Source: JBOGEB01 sp050743125 (lineage in GTDB: Bacteria; Actinomycetota; Nitriliruptoria; Euzebyales; Egibacteraceae). Taken from it: 6,462 nucleotides of DNA. Both the position numbers and the translations under genes were made by a program. The notes beneath the pieces are model-generated. The model was not told where the DNA came from. It saw only the letters and a list, made by a program, of their open reading frames with translations, and ran no database searches. Positions 1-4,930 of this stretch are shown in pieces. Within the stretch, counting starts at the first letter, position 1. Every line of letters begins with the position of its first letter. Location of the stretch: positions 1-6,462 of the forward strand of contig JBOGEB010000220.1 of NCBI GenBank assembly GCA_050743125.1, read 5' to 3'.

Positions 1-131
1 CTTCGATGGCCGATATCCGGAAGGCGTCCAAGCCCCGACGGATCATGGCTCATGGAGGCGCGCGCACGCTCGGCGCTCACGCTCCACCGCTACGGCACCT
101 GTCCCCGAAAGCCGACGAGGGCTCCGATCGA

Positions 132-172
132 GGCTGGACGACCTCTACGGACGTACCGGGCTGGACGACCTC
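132..172. repeat. 14-bp direct repeat, two copies
   Basis: GGCTGGACGACCTC occurs at 132-145 and again at 159-172, exactly 27 bp apart. A 13-nt string that overlaps the first copy (129-141, CGAGGCTGGACGA) recurs at 1690-1702, on the far side of the NYN gene. The spacing of 27 bp is a multiple of three, so the pair could also be an internal repeat of a lost coding region. Confidence 0.6.
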
Positions 173-185
173 GCGAGCCCTGCAC

Positions 186-202
186 AGCCCTCGCCGAGGG
201 CT
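186..202. repeat. Palindrome, 8-bp arms around one base
   Basis: AGCCCTCG at 186-193 and CGAGGGCT at 195-202 are perfect reverse complements around a single C. A second perfect palindrome of 12 bp (GCGGGCGCCCGC) lies at 364-375. Both could be chance products of a GC-rich stretch; no T tract follows either, so neither looks like an intrinsic terminator. Confidence 0.5.
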
Positions 203-686
203 CCCGCCCGCAGAAGACACAGACCCCTGTGATGACCACCCGAGGGCCGAGGGCCTCCACAAGAAGCAACTCAAGTCCCACCGGTCGCCGTCGTGTTCGG
301 GTGAGGTGCTTCCAATCTGCTTTCAGATCGGGCGGCACTGACGACCGCGGGCGGAAGGGGGCGGCGGGCGCCCGCTCGGTACGTCGCGTGCGGGCCGAGG
401 ACGGGGGCGCCAGCCCCGCCCGCAAGGCCCGCCTTCGTCTTCGCCCGCAAGCGTCGCAACCGGCGGGCGTCGCCGTGCCCGCACGCGCCGAAGGGTGGAC
501 AGACGCACAACCCATAGCTGGTGACGTCCGCCTAGGGCGTGGGTCGATGCGCAAGCGGTAGTGACACGGGACGCCAGAGCGCCACCTCTCACCTGGACCG
601 ACGGAGTGGACGCGGTACTCCCATCAGCGCCTACAGGCAGAACCTGGGTCATGCGGCTGGACGTCAGGATCAGACCCGAATGGGTA

Positions 687-704
687 TAGACTTGAGTAGG
701 TCTA
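687..704. promoter_or_regulatory. Operator-like inverted repeat over the -35 box
   Basis: TAGAC at 687-691 and GTCTA at 700-704 are inverted around TTGAGTAG, so the repeat encloses the proposed -35 hexamer of the NYN gene promoter. A dimeric repressor bound here would block RNA polymerase. The arms are only five bases, so this is suggestive only. Confidence 0.3.
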
Positions 705-721
705 GCTGCTACATATAGAGT
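692..721 (+). promoter_or_regulatory. Candidate promoter of the NYN gene
   Basis: TTGAGT (692-697), an 18-base spacer and TAGAGT (716-721) match the housekeeping-sigma pattern of actinobacteria, whose -10 box favours TAG-purine-purine-T. An overlapping alternative is TATAGA (714-719) with a 16-base spacer. The local sequence is more AT-rich than its surroundings. Transcription would start near 728, about 68 bases before the chosen start codon, so the message would carry the hairpin leader at 738-781. Confidence 0.5.
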
Positions 722-737
722 GCAGCGCAGTTTTGAT

Positions 738-781
738 GGGTCCCAGTCCGGGACTCGGCCCCCCGCAAGGGGGGCCTTTTT
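738..781 (+). terminator. Tandem-hairpin leader with terminator-like second stem
   Basis: Two hairpins lie back to back. The first pairs 738-744 with 750-756 (seven pairs, one G-T). The second pairs GGCCCCCC (757-764) with GGGGGGCC (769-776) around the GNRA-type tetraloop GCAA and is followed at once by TTTTT (777-781). This is the form of a strong intrinsic terminator, yet it sits between the promoter and the ribosome-binding site of the NYN gene, only three bases before GGAGG at 785. It could be a transcription attenuator, the end of a tiny leader RNA of about 55 bases, or the terminator of an upstream transcript. No gene upstream obviously needs one. Confidence 0.65.
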
Positions 782-784
782 CAT

Positions 785-789
785 GGAGG
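785..789 (+). promoter_or_regulatory. Ribosome-binding site fixing the GTG start at 796
   Basis: GGAGG at 785-789 is six bases from GTG at 796. The frame is open further up, to 733, but that would place the hairpin and T tract inside the protein and give a Gly/Pro-rich extension absent from NYN proteins, which usually begin a few residues before the first catalytic Asp. Confidence 0.8.
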
Positions 790-795
790 CCACTG

Positions 796-1602
796 GTGGA
801 TCGATGCGCAATTTTGGTTGATGTGGGTCACTTGCTTGCGGAGGGCGGCAAGCTTTGCTGCGGCACAAAGAAACGGCTTGGCATCGAATGCGACTACCCA
901 AGTCTAATCATTATGCTGGTCAACTACGCCGAAGGGCACTGCGACCTGCCGGTACTCCGGACATACTGGTATGACGGTGCGCGGGATGGCGTGCCCACAG
1001 CGGATCACCTGCGCATCGCGCGCCTTGCTGGGGTGAAGCTGCGCCTGGGTCGGCTCAGCGGAGGAAGGCAGAAGGGTGTCGATGCCCTCATCTATCGCGA
1101 CCTCATGACCTTGGCCCGTGAGCGGGCTATCGCGACCGCCTACCTGCTCGGAGGAGATGAAGACCTTCGGGAAGGCGTCGCCGCGGCGCAGGACATGGGT
1201 GTTCGTGTAGTTGTTCTTGGGATCGAGACCGAGTCGAAAGCCAACCAGGCCGACACCCTCGTCCGTGAAGCAGATGAGCACTATGTATTTCAACGAGATG
1301 AACTCCAGGCGTTCTTCTCTCATGTGTTGGCGTCTCCGGTCGCAGCTGTCAATCAAAGGTCCCGGGTGCTTGAACCGGAAATTGAAAAGGCTGCCCGAGT
1401 CTTTGCTCAAGACTGGATCGCAGATGCTACCCATGAGGAACTGCAGAACTTGATCGCCAGTTATCCAGTGATTCCCAAGGAACTGGACGTCCAGCTATTA
1501 CAACATGTTGAGCGTAGCTGCGGCTCGTTGAGAGAGCGAGAAGCTGACCGTAATCTCACACGGAAGGGTTTTTGGGACACTATTTGTTCGACAGACCGTT
1601 AG
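796..1602 (+). CDS. NYN domain-containing protein (putative ribonuclease)
   Basis: The 268-residue protein carries an N-terminal NYN domain (residues about 3-170), the PIN-like, metal-dependent RNase fold shared with LabA/DUF88 proteins. Visible acidic motifs fit the active site: Asp9 in the opening ILVDVGHLL strand, Asp96 in KGVDALI, Asp121 and Asp123 in GGDEDL, and Asp153/Asp160 near the domain end. Conserved family stretches such as LRTYWYDGARD (54-64) and VKLRLGRLSGGRQKGVD (80-96) are present. The remaining 100 residues form a less conserved, charged, mostly helical tail of unknown role. There is no signal peptide or membrane segment, so it should be cytoplasmic. The start is GTG, set by a GGAGG. 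The gene stands alone, with its own promoter and a hairpin leader, and is followed by 250 bases of non-coding DNA. The family assignment is firm; RNA cleavage and any role in stress or phage defence are inference. Confidence 0.9.
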   Translation: MDRCAILVDVGHLLAEGGKLCCGTKKRLGIECDYPSLIIMLVNYAEGHCDLPVLRTYWYDGARDGVPTADHLRIARLAGVKLRLGRLSGGRQKGVDALIYRDLMTLARERAIATAYLLGGDEDLREGVAAAQDMGVRVVVLGIETESKANQADTLVREADEHYVFQRDELQAFFSHVLASPVAAVNQRSRVLEPEIEKAARVFAQDWIADATHEELQNLIASYPVIPKELDVQLLQHVERSCGSLREREADRNLTRKGFWDTICSTDR

Positions 1603-1615
1603 TTAAGCTGCTTAG

Positions 1616-1670
1616 ACGCTGTTATTCCCCTCGAGTAATTCGTCAGAAGCCCGCACTGGAGGGGCAGCGT
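1616..1670. repeat. Long-range stem downstream of the NYN gene
   Basis: ACGCTG (1616-1621) and CCCCT (1627-1631) pair with CAGCGT (1665-1670) and AGGGG (1660-1664), giving eleven pairs broken by a five-base bulge on the left arm, with a 28-base loop. It begins 14 bases after the NYN stop codon. No T tract follows, so it is not a typical intrinsic terminator, but it could protect the 3' end of the message. Confidence 0.4.
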
Positions 1671-1705
1671 CACGCAGCCGCTGAGCCGCCGAGGCTGGAC
1701 GATTT

Positions 1706-1739
1706 CATGCCTATGACCAATTAATTTTATAGAGGCATG
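1706..1739. repeat. 7-bp inverted repeat around an AT-rich core
   Basis: CATGCCT (1706-1712) is the exact reverse complement of AGGCATG (1733-1739). The 20 bases between contain TTAATTTTATA, unusually AT-rich for this window. Possible readings are an operator, a hairpin or an old insertion-sequence end; nothing decides between them. Confidence 0.4.
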
Positions 1740-1855
1740 TCCGCTCACAAGTGATGCCTGACACCGGTTGGGTTGAGGTGGAAACGGTGGGGTTGTAATC
1801 GGTGCTTCGATGATCAAAGGGTGATCGAGCCCTCACTGAGCAGCTTCTGCCTTGT

Positions 1856-2076
1856 TTAGGCGGCCGGCACGGTGACGACTGTCGTGGCTACGGCGCAGGG
1901 CGCGGGAACGGGCTCGCCATGAGCGCGGGGGCTGTCCAGGTGCAGCGCGATCGCCTCGCGGATCAGCTCGGCAACCTCTTCGATGCTGTCCCCGACGACG
2001 CCGACGCCCGGTAGCTCTGGCGCATAGGCACCGAAGCCTTTTCACCCCGTTCGATCACGACCGTGTACTCGGTCAC
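1856..2076 (-). pseudogene. hicB: HicB-family antitoxin, frameshifted
   Basis: HicB is the antitoxin of the HicAB system: it binds and blocks the HicA mRNA interferase. Reading down from GTG at 2076, the first codons give TEYTVVIERGEK, then the frame breaks. After restoring about one base near 2037-2042 (AAGGCTTC where AAGGGCTTC would be expected) it continues as FGAYAPELPGVGVVGDS, followed by IEEVAELIREAIALHLD and a short tail to TAA at 1856-1858. This is the normal order of a short HicB: partial RNase H-like fold with the Tyr-Ala-Pro-Glu-Leu-Pro-Gly signature, then an amphipathic helix. About 73 residues would be restored. Its GTG overlaps the hicA stop by four bases (GTGA, 2073-2076), the usual translational coupling. 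Uncorrected, the frame ends early, so it is probably non-functional unless the missing base is a sequencing error. Confidence 0.8.
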
Positions 2077-2312
2077 GGGCTCGATCCCTTCAGCCTGCCT
2101 TAAGGTGCTCGCGAGGGTGCCAGGCGCACGTCGGCGCCGGGCTTGCCTGTCACGGTCACCGTGCCAGGCTTCTGGTGGGATGGCGGAAACTGGGGTGGCT
2201 ACCGCGTTGTCGCTGCGGTTGCCCTCCGTCCGGCTGGAGCAGCCATGTCAGCTCACGGACTAACAGCGGCGGACTCGGTGCGACGATGTCGGCTTGAGGG
2301 TGTCTCGCTCAT
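2073..2312 (-). pseudogene. hicA: HicA-family toxin relic, multiple frameshifts
   Basis: HicA is a small dsRBD-fold mRNA interferase whose catalytic His lies in a Gly-Ser-His motif. Reading the minus strand, pieces in different frames give VRELTWLLQPDGG (from 2260), then RQRGSHPSFRHPT, then PGTVTVTGKPGADV, then PGTLASTLRQA, then LKGSSP and TGA at 2073-2075. These are the expected HicA blocks in the right order, including the RGSH catalytic motif. At least three indels separate them, so no intact toxin can be made. The likely original start is ATG at 2312, preceded by GGAGG (2321-2325 on the minus strand) at an eight-base distance; its first 18 codons are open but not clearly HicA-like. The gene lies directly upstream of and overlaps hicB, the canonical order. 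The assignment rests on motif order, not on a full-length alignment. Confidence 0.7.
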
Positions 2313-2475
2313 GGTCAGGACCTCCCAGAATTCGAGGGGATTCGTCTGCCAGAGCATGCTCCGGTCACCCAAGTTCTCCCGTCTGCGACCGCAGCCCACA
2401 CGGCTTCGATAACGCGCCCCACCGGTAATACGCCTGCGGGTCAAGTCGTTTGAAAGCTGCAAAGTGGGCTGCGTG
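2313..2475. other. Spacer between hicAB relic and IS1380 relic
   Basis: Apart from the ribosome-binding site for hicA at 2321-2325 (minus strand) I see no supportable feature. An open minus-strand frame crosses the stretch but resembles nothing I know. The hicAB promoter should lie here on the minus strand; no clear -35/-10 pair stands out. Confidence 0.4.
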
Positions 2476-2537
2476 CCCAATAACTAACCTCGATGTTTCG
2501 CGTGGGGGCGGGTGGGGCGGTTCTGGTTCCATAGGAA

Positions 2538-2598
2538 GGCCCTCCTGAGCTGCAGAAATGCCGGTAGTTGAGCGCCGGGTTCACGGCTTGGGAGGGCC
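2538..2598. repeat. Leader inverted repeat sequestering the transposase RBS
   Basis: GGCCCTCC (2538-2545) and GGAGGGCC (2591-2598) are perfect reverse complements with 45 bases between them. The right arm contains the ribosome-binding site of the transposase (GGGAGG, ending six bases before TTG at 2602). In a transcript entering from outside the element the site would be folded away, a device known from other insertion sequences for silencing read-through expression. The pairing is visible; the role is inferred. Confidence 0.55.
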
Positions 2599-2601
2599 AT
2601 C

Positions 2602-3978
2602 TTGAGGGTGAAACGCAAGAGGGAGCGTCACAGGGCACAGGCGCCGTTCACGGTGACCGCCGACGGGCAAGGAATGACCGGCCGCGCTGGGCTGGNNNNN
2701 NNNNNNNNNNNNNNNNNNNNNNNNNNNNNNNNNNNNNNNNNNNNNNNNNNNNNNNNNNNNNNNNNNNNNNNNNNNNNNNNNNNNNNNNNNNNNNNTGGGC
2801 GCCTGACGGTCGTGGAGGGACCACGATCCGGGCAAGGTCGTCCGCGACATCGTGCTGACGCTGGCCGACGGCGGCGACGCGCTGCGGCACATGGCTGTGC
2901 TCGACCAAGAGGAGCTGTTCGGGCCGGCCGCCTCTGCGGCCACCGCTGACCGCACGATCGTCGCGAAGCCCCGAGGACGAGCTGATCGTCGAGTGGCTGG
3001 CGCCGAACGTCTGGCCGCCCGCGAGCACGCCTGGAAGGTGGGCGGCGCGCCGCCGGTGGTCGCTGCCGCGTGGCGCGGCGAGCGGCCCGACGAGCCGCTG
3101 TGAGTCGACCTGGACGCCACGGGAGATCACCGCCCATTCCGACGACACCGACGGCGCGGCGCCGACGTGCAAACGCGGGTTCGGGTTTCATCCGCTGCTG
3201 GGCTGGTCAGGATGCGCGGCGACGGGTGTGGGCGAATCTTTGGGCGGCATGCTCCGCCCAGGAGACTCGGGCAGCAGCACCACGGCCGGTCACATCGACT
3301 GCCTCGAGGCCTGCCTGGCGGCGCTGCCCTGCCTGCCCGAGACGGTCGAGCTGATGGCGCGCGCCGACACCGCCGGCGCCACCCACGGGTTCTTGAGCTG
3401 CCTGCGCCAGGCCAAGGTGGGGTTCTCGACCGGGCTCCCGGTCACCGCCGACGTCAGAGATGCGATCCGCGCCACACCGGACAGCGCGTGGGTTCCGGCG
3501 ACCCGCCAGAACGGCGAGGCGCGCGAGGGCGCGGCCGTGGCCGAGCTGACCGGGCGGTGAGGACCTGTCGAGGTGTCCGACCGGGTCGCGGGTGACCGCC
3601 CGCCGTGAGCCGTTGCATCCGGGCGCCCAGCTGACCATCGACGACATCGACAGCCGCCCGGCTCACCGCGTTCCTCACCGACCGGCCCGAGACCGACCTG
3701 GCGGTGTCAGACGTCCGTCATCGGGCGCATGCCCACGTCGAGGACCGCATCCGCGGTGCGAAAGACACCGGGGCGCGCAACCTGCCCTGCGACACGTTCG
3801 AACGCAACCAGGTGTGGCTGGCGCTGGTCATGACGGCCCAAGACCTGCTCGTGCACACCCAGACGCTGACGTTGGACGGGCGGTTGCGCACAGCCCGAGC
3901 CGAAGACGCTGCGCTATCAGATCCTGCACGCTCCGGCCCGCGTCACCCGCTCCGGACGGCGGCTGCTCCTGCGGATCC
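2602..3978 (+). pseudogene. IS1380-family transposase, fragmented DDE enzyme
   Basis: Read across frames, the whole IS1380 transposase is visible in order. It starts at TTG 2602 with KRKRERHRAQAPFTVTADGQG, then the N gap, then HDPGKVVRDIVLTLADGGDA (from 2822), AREHAWKVGGAPPVV, VDLDAT (3104-3121), KRGFGFHPLL, RADTAGATH (about 3360), REPLHPGAQLTIDDID (3604-3651), VEDRIRGAKDTGARNLP (from 3737) and LRYQILHAPARVTRSGRR (from 3909). The DDE triad is apparent as Asp in VDLDAT (3113-3115), Asp in RADTAGA (3366-3368) and Glu in VEDRI (3740-3742). The reading frame changes near 2820, 2970-3000, 3120, 3560, 3655 and 3900, and TGA stops lie at 3101 and 3558. The last dozens of residues are missing at the junction with the PIN-toxin gene. 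It cannot yield an active enzyme. The family identification is secure; each indel position is approximate. Confidence 0.85.
2696..2795. other. Assembly gap of 100 N
   Basis: Exactly 100 N is the usual placeholder for a scaffold gap of unknown length. It falls inside the transposase between GMTGRAGL and the DPGKV block. In family members these blocks are separated by only a few tens of residues, so the true gap is probably of the order of 100 bases, unless contigs from different copies were joined. Confidence 0.95.
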
Positions 3979-4244
3979 TGCGTCACCTTCGGGCGTTCTA
4001 TCGGGTCCTCGACAAGGACCGCCACGGTGATCAACTGTGCGATGAACTCATACACCTGTGTGGCGTCGAAGTAGCGATGGAACCGTTCCCGCAGCAGCAC
4101 GTCGGTGAGCTCTTCGAACAGCAGCGGAGAGGCCACCAGCTGCCACTGGCCCCGAAAGAGCGCGTCAAGGAGCTTGCCCGCCGTCCCATGCGGGGCCAGC
4201 AACGCAGAGACGAACACGCCAGGATCGACAACTGCGCGGGGCAC
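3828..4244 (-). CDS. PIN-domain toxin (VapC-like, COG1569 type), C-terminally replaced
   Basis: PIN toxins are metal-dependent RNases using three or four acidic residues. Residues 1-91 are typical of the COG1569 group of putative toxin components: AVVDPGVFVSALLAPHG with Asp7 (the usual Asp-Thr-Asn is Asp-Pro-Gly here), SPLLFEELTDVL with Glu45, and a helix to VEDPIERPKVTQDP. Normal members then continue with an Asp-rich motif and a final Gly-Asp-Arg-Asp segment bearing the last catalytic residues. Here homology stops after Pro91 (base 3972) and the frame runs 47 residues through antisense IS1380 transposase sequence to a stop at 3828. The toxin thus lacks its C-terminal third and at least one catalytic Asp and is probably inactive. 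GTG at 4244 abuts the antitoxin TAA (4245-4247), so the pair is one operon. Annotating it as a pseudogene would be equally fair. Confidence 0.8.
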   Translation of the reverse strand: MPRAVVDPGVFVSALLAPHGTAGKLLDALFRGQWQLVASPLLFEELTDVLLRERFHRYFDATQVYEFIAQLITVAVLVEDPIERPKVTQDPQEQPPSGAGDAGRSVQDLIAQRLRLGLCATARPTSASGCARAGLGPS

Positions 4245-4499
4245 TTACCGCCGCTCGGACCGCATCGCGTGCAGCTCGCCGTACGCCAACGCGAGACCTT
4301 CCGCTTCGTCAAGGTGACCGCGGCCTTGCATCCTGCGGACGACGCGTTCCAAGCCCGCCAGACTGTCGAGGTAGCGGCGCACCGCCTCTTGAACGACAGC
4401 GGCTTCCGAGCGACCGGACCGGGCAACGTGAGTCCGCAGCTGCCTCAGCAGCTCCTCGTCGAACTCCAGCGTTGTCTGCGTTGTCGCCATAGATGCCAT
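4245..4499 (-). CDS. Ribbon-helix-helix (CopG/Arc-type) antitoxin
   Basis: The 84-residue protein has the compact ribbon-helix-helix form. A DNA-contacting strand (TTLEF, residues 9-13) is followed by helix 1 (DEELLRQLRTHVARSG, 14-29) and helix 2 (SEAAVVQEAVRRYLD, 31-45), with a C-terminal tail to residue 84 that would normally wrap the toxin. Such proteins dimerise, bind an operator at their own promoter and neutralise the PIN toxin encoded next. The stop codon abuts the toxin GTG with no gap, as expected of an operon. ATG at 4499 is taken as the start; ATG at 4490, three codons later, is equally possible, and neither has a strong ribosome-binding site. The gene is intact although its toxin is truncated, so it may now act only as a DNA-binding protein or be in decay. 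Confidence 0.85.
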   Translation of the reverse strand: MASMATTQTTLEFDEELLRQLRTHVARSGRSEAAVVQEAVRRYLDSLAGLERVVRRMQGRGHLDEAEGLALAYGELHAMRSERR

Positions 4500-4713
4500 G
4501 CTACGCGCTGCCGGCGCGCCCCAGTCGAGCGCACGAAGATCGGCGGCTCTGCGCCTCGGCGCGCTGCAGACCACCAGACCTTCTGGCGCAAGGATAAGCG
4601 GGAACCTGGACGCGGTTTGAAGCTCGGTAGGCGCCCGTTCGCACCCGTACTCCCACGGTGCATCTGGTCTTGTAGCTCTGACCAGCGCTTTTTTGCATAA
4701 AATTACAGTAGGT

Positions 4714-4730
4714 CCAACGTAAACAGTTGG
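4714..4730. promoter_or_regulatory. Inverted repeat, possible operator
   Basis: CCAAC (4714-4718) and GTTGG (4726-4730) are inverted around GTAAACA, at the edge of the AT-rich island. Ribbon-helix-helix antitoxins commonly bind such repeats at their own promoter, and the antitoxin is transcribed away from here, although its start lies 215 bases off. The arms are short and the role is inference. Confidence 0.3.
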
Positions 4731-4797
4731 TGGCGCAATCCGCCTTGCCGCCCATCCTGTCCAGGCGACCTTGCCCCGCCTCATAGCGGGGGAAGGT

Positions 4798-4824
4798 TTG
4801 AGGGGTCGTCACAGCGGTTAAGGT
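4798..4824 (+). promoter_or_regulatory. Weak candidate promoter for the 4931 gene
   Basis: TTGAGG (4798-4803) and TAAGGT (4819-4824) resemble -35 and -10 boxes, and the -10 suits actinobacteria. The spacer is only 15 bases (16 if the -35 is read as TTTGAG from 4797), shorter than ideal. Transcription would begin near 4831. Confidence 0.3.
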
Positions 4825-4903
4825 GCAAATGGTGCACCACGCTGCTGGGCTGAGCCCCCCCTGGCGGCGTATGCGCCCCCCGCTTTCCGTCCCGGCGGGG
4901 GCG
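4822..4903 (+). promoter_or_regulatory. Hairpin-rich leader of the 4931 gene
   Basis: Three possible stems follow one another. GGTGCA (4822-4827) pairs with TGCACC (4833-4838) around five bases. ACGC (4839-4842) pairs with GCGT (4867-4870), with an inner GGGC/GCCC hairpin at 4847-4857. CCCCCGC (4877-4883) pairs with GCGGGGG (4895-4901), extendable outward. There is no T tract, so this is not an intrinsic terminator. The last stem ends 16 bases before the GGGAGG ribosome-binding site at 4919-4924. It may be an untranslated regulatory leader. The proposed start near 4831 would exclude the first stem. Confidence 0.4.
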
Positions 4904-4930
4904 TTCACCTTCACGCGAGGGAGGTGCTGC

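Larger units (their letters stand above)
1..686. other. Left flank without a supportable gene
   Basis: I read both strands and recognise no protein family, RNA gene or mobile element. Several long open frames exist on both strands, but they are rich in Arg, Pro and Ser, overlap each other and have no convincing ribosome-binding site, as expected of GC-rich non-coding DNA. One frame (2-232, +) is open from the window edge to a TGA and ends with two similar Leu-Asp-Asp-Leu stretches; it could be the tail of a gene entering from the left, but nothing confirms it. Short repeats in this stretch are listed separately. Confidence 0.4.
1603..1855. other. Intergenic region after the NYN gene
   Basis: I see no coding region here. 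The stretch holds the stem at 1616-1670 and an AT-rich patch around 1703-1731 that is framed by an inverted repeat: CATGCCT at 1706-1712 and AGGCATG at 1733-1739. The AT-rich loop and CG-poor sequence differ from the surroundings and may be a foreign scrap or a promoter region, but no recognisable transposase or regulator goes with it. Confidence 0.5.
2476..3978 (+). mobile_element. IS1380-family insertion sequence, degenerate and right-truncated
   Basis: The element is recognised by its transposase (separate entry). The left end is placed by inference at CCCAATAACTAACCTCG from 2476, since IS1380-type ends commonly begin with CC and the sequence changes character there. A G-rich stretch (2501-2520) and a leader inverted repeat (2538-2598) follow before the transposase start. 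No matching right inverted repeat occurs: transposase homology stops near 3975, exactly where PIN-toxin homology on the other strand ends. The right end was therefore lost in a deletion or recombination that fused the element to the toxin gene. The element contains a 100-N gap. It cannot move on its own. Confidence 0.75.
4500..4930. other. Divergent intergenic region with AT-rich island
   Basis: The region separates the minus-strand antitoxin operon from the plus-strand gene at 4931. It has an AT-rich island at about 4690-4725 (a run of six T, then GCATAAAATTACAG), where promoters are likely, an inverted repeat at 4714-4730, and a hairpin-rich leader before 4931. The 190 bases next to the antitoxin start (4500-4690) show nothing I can name; long open frames there lack family resemblance. 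Confidence 0.5.

Noticed and set aside
90..554. Overlapping long open frames on both strands in the left flank
   Set aside because: They are low-complexity Arg/Pro/Ala-rich frames that mirror each other, as expected in GC-rich non-coding DNA, without ribosome-binding sites or recognisable motifs.
733..795. N-terminal extension of the NYN protein from TTG 733 or ATG 736
   Set aside because: It would translate the hairpin and T tract; GTG 796 has an ideal GGAGG and gives the normal NYN start.
1833..2045. Minus-strand 70-codon frame starting with ATG at 2045
   Set aside because: It is an out-of-frame, Arg-rich reading of the hicB relic; the conserved HicB residues lie in another frame.
2581..3191. 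Several minus-strand open frames across the gap
   Set aside because: They run antisense to the IS1380 transposase and through the N stretch.
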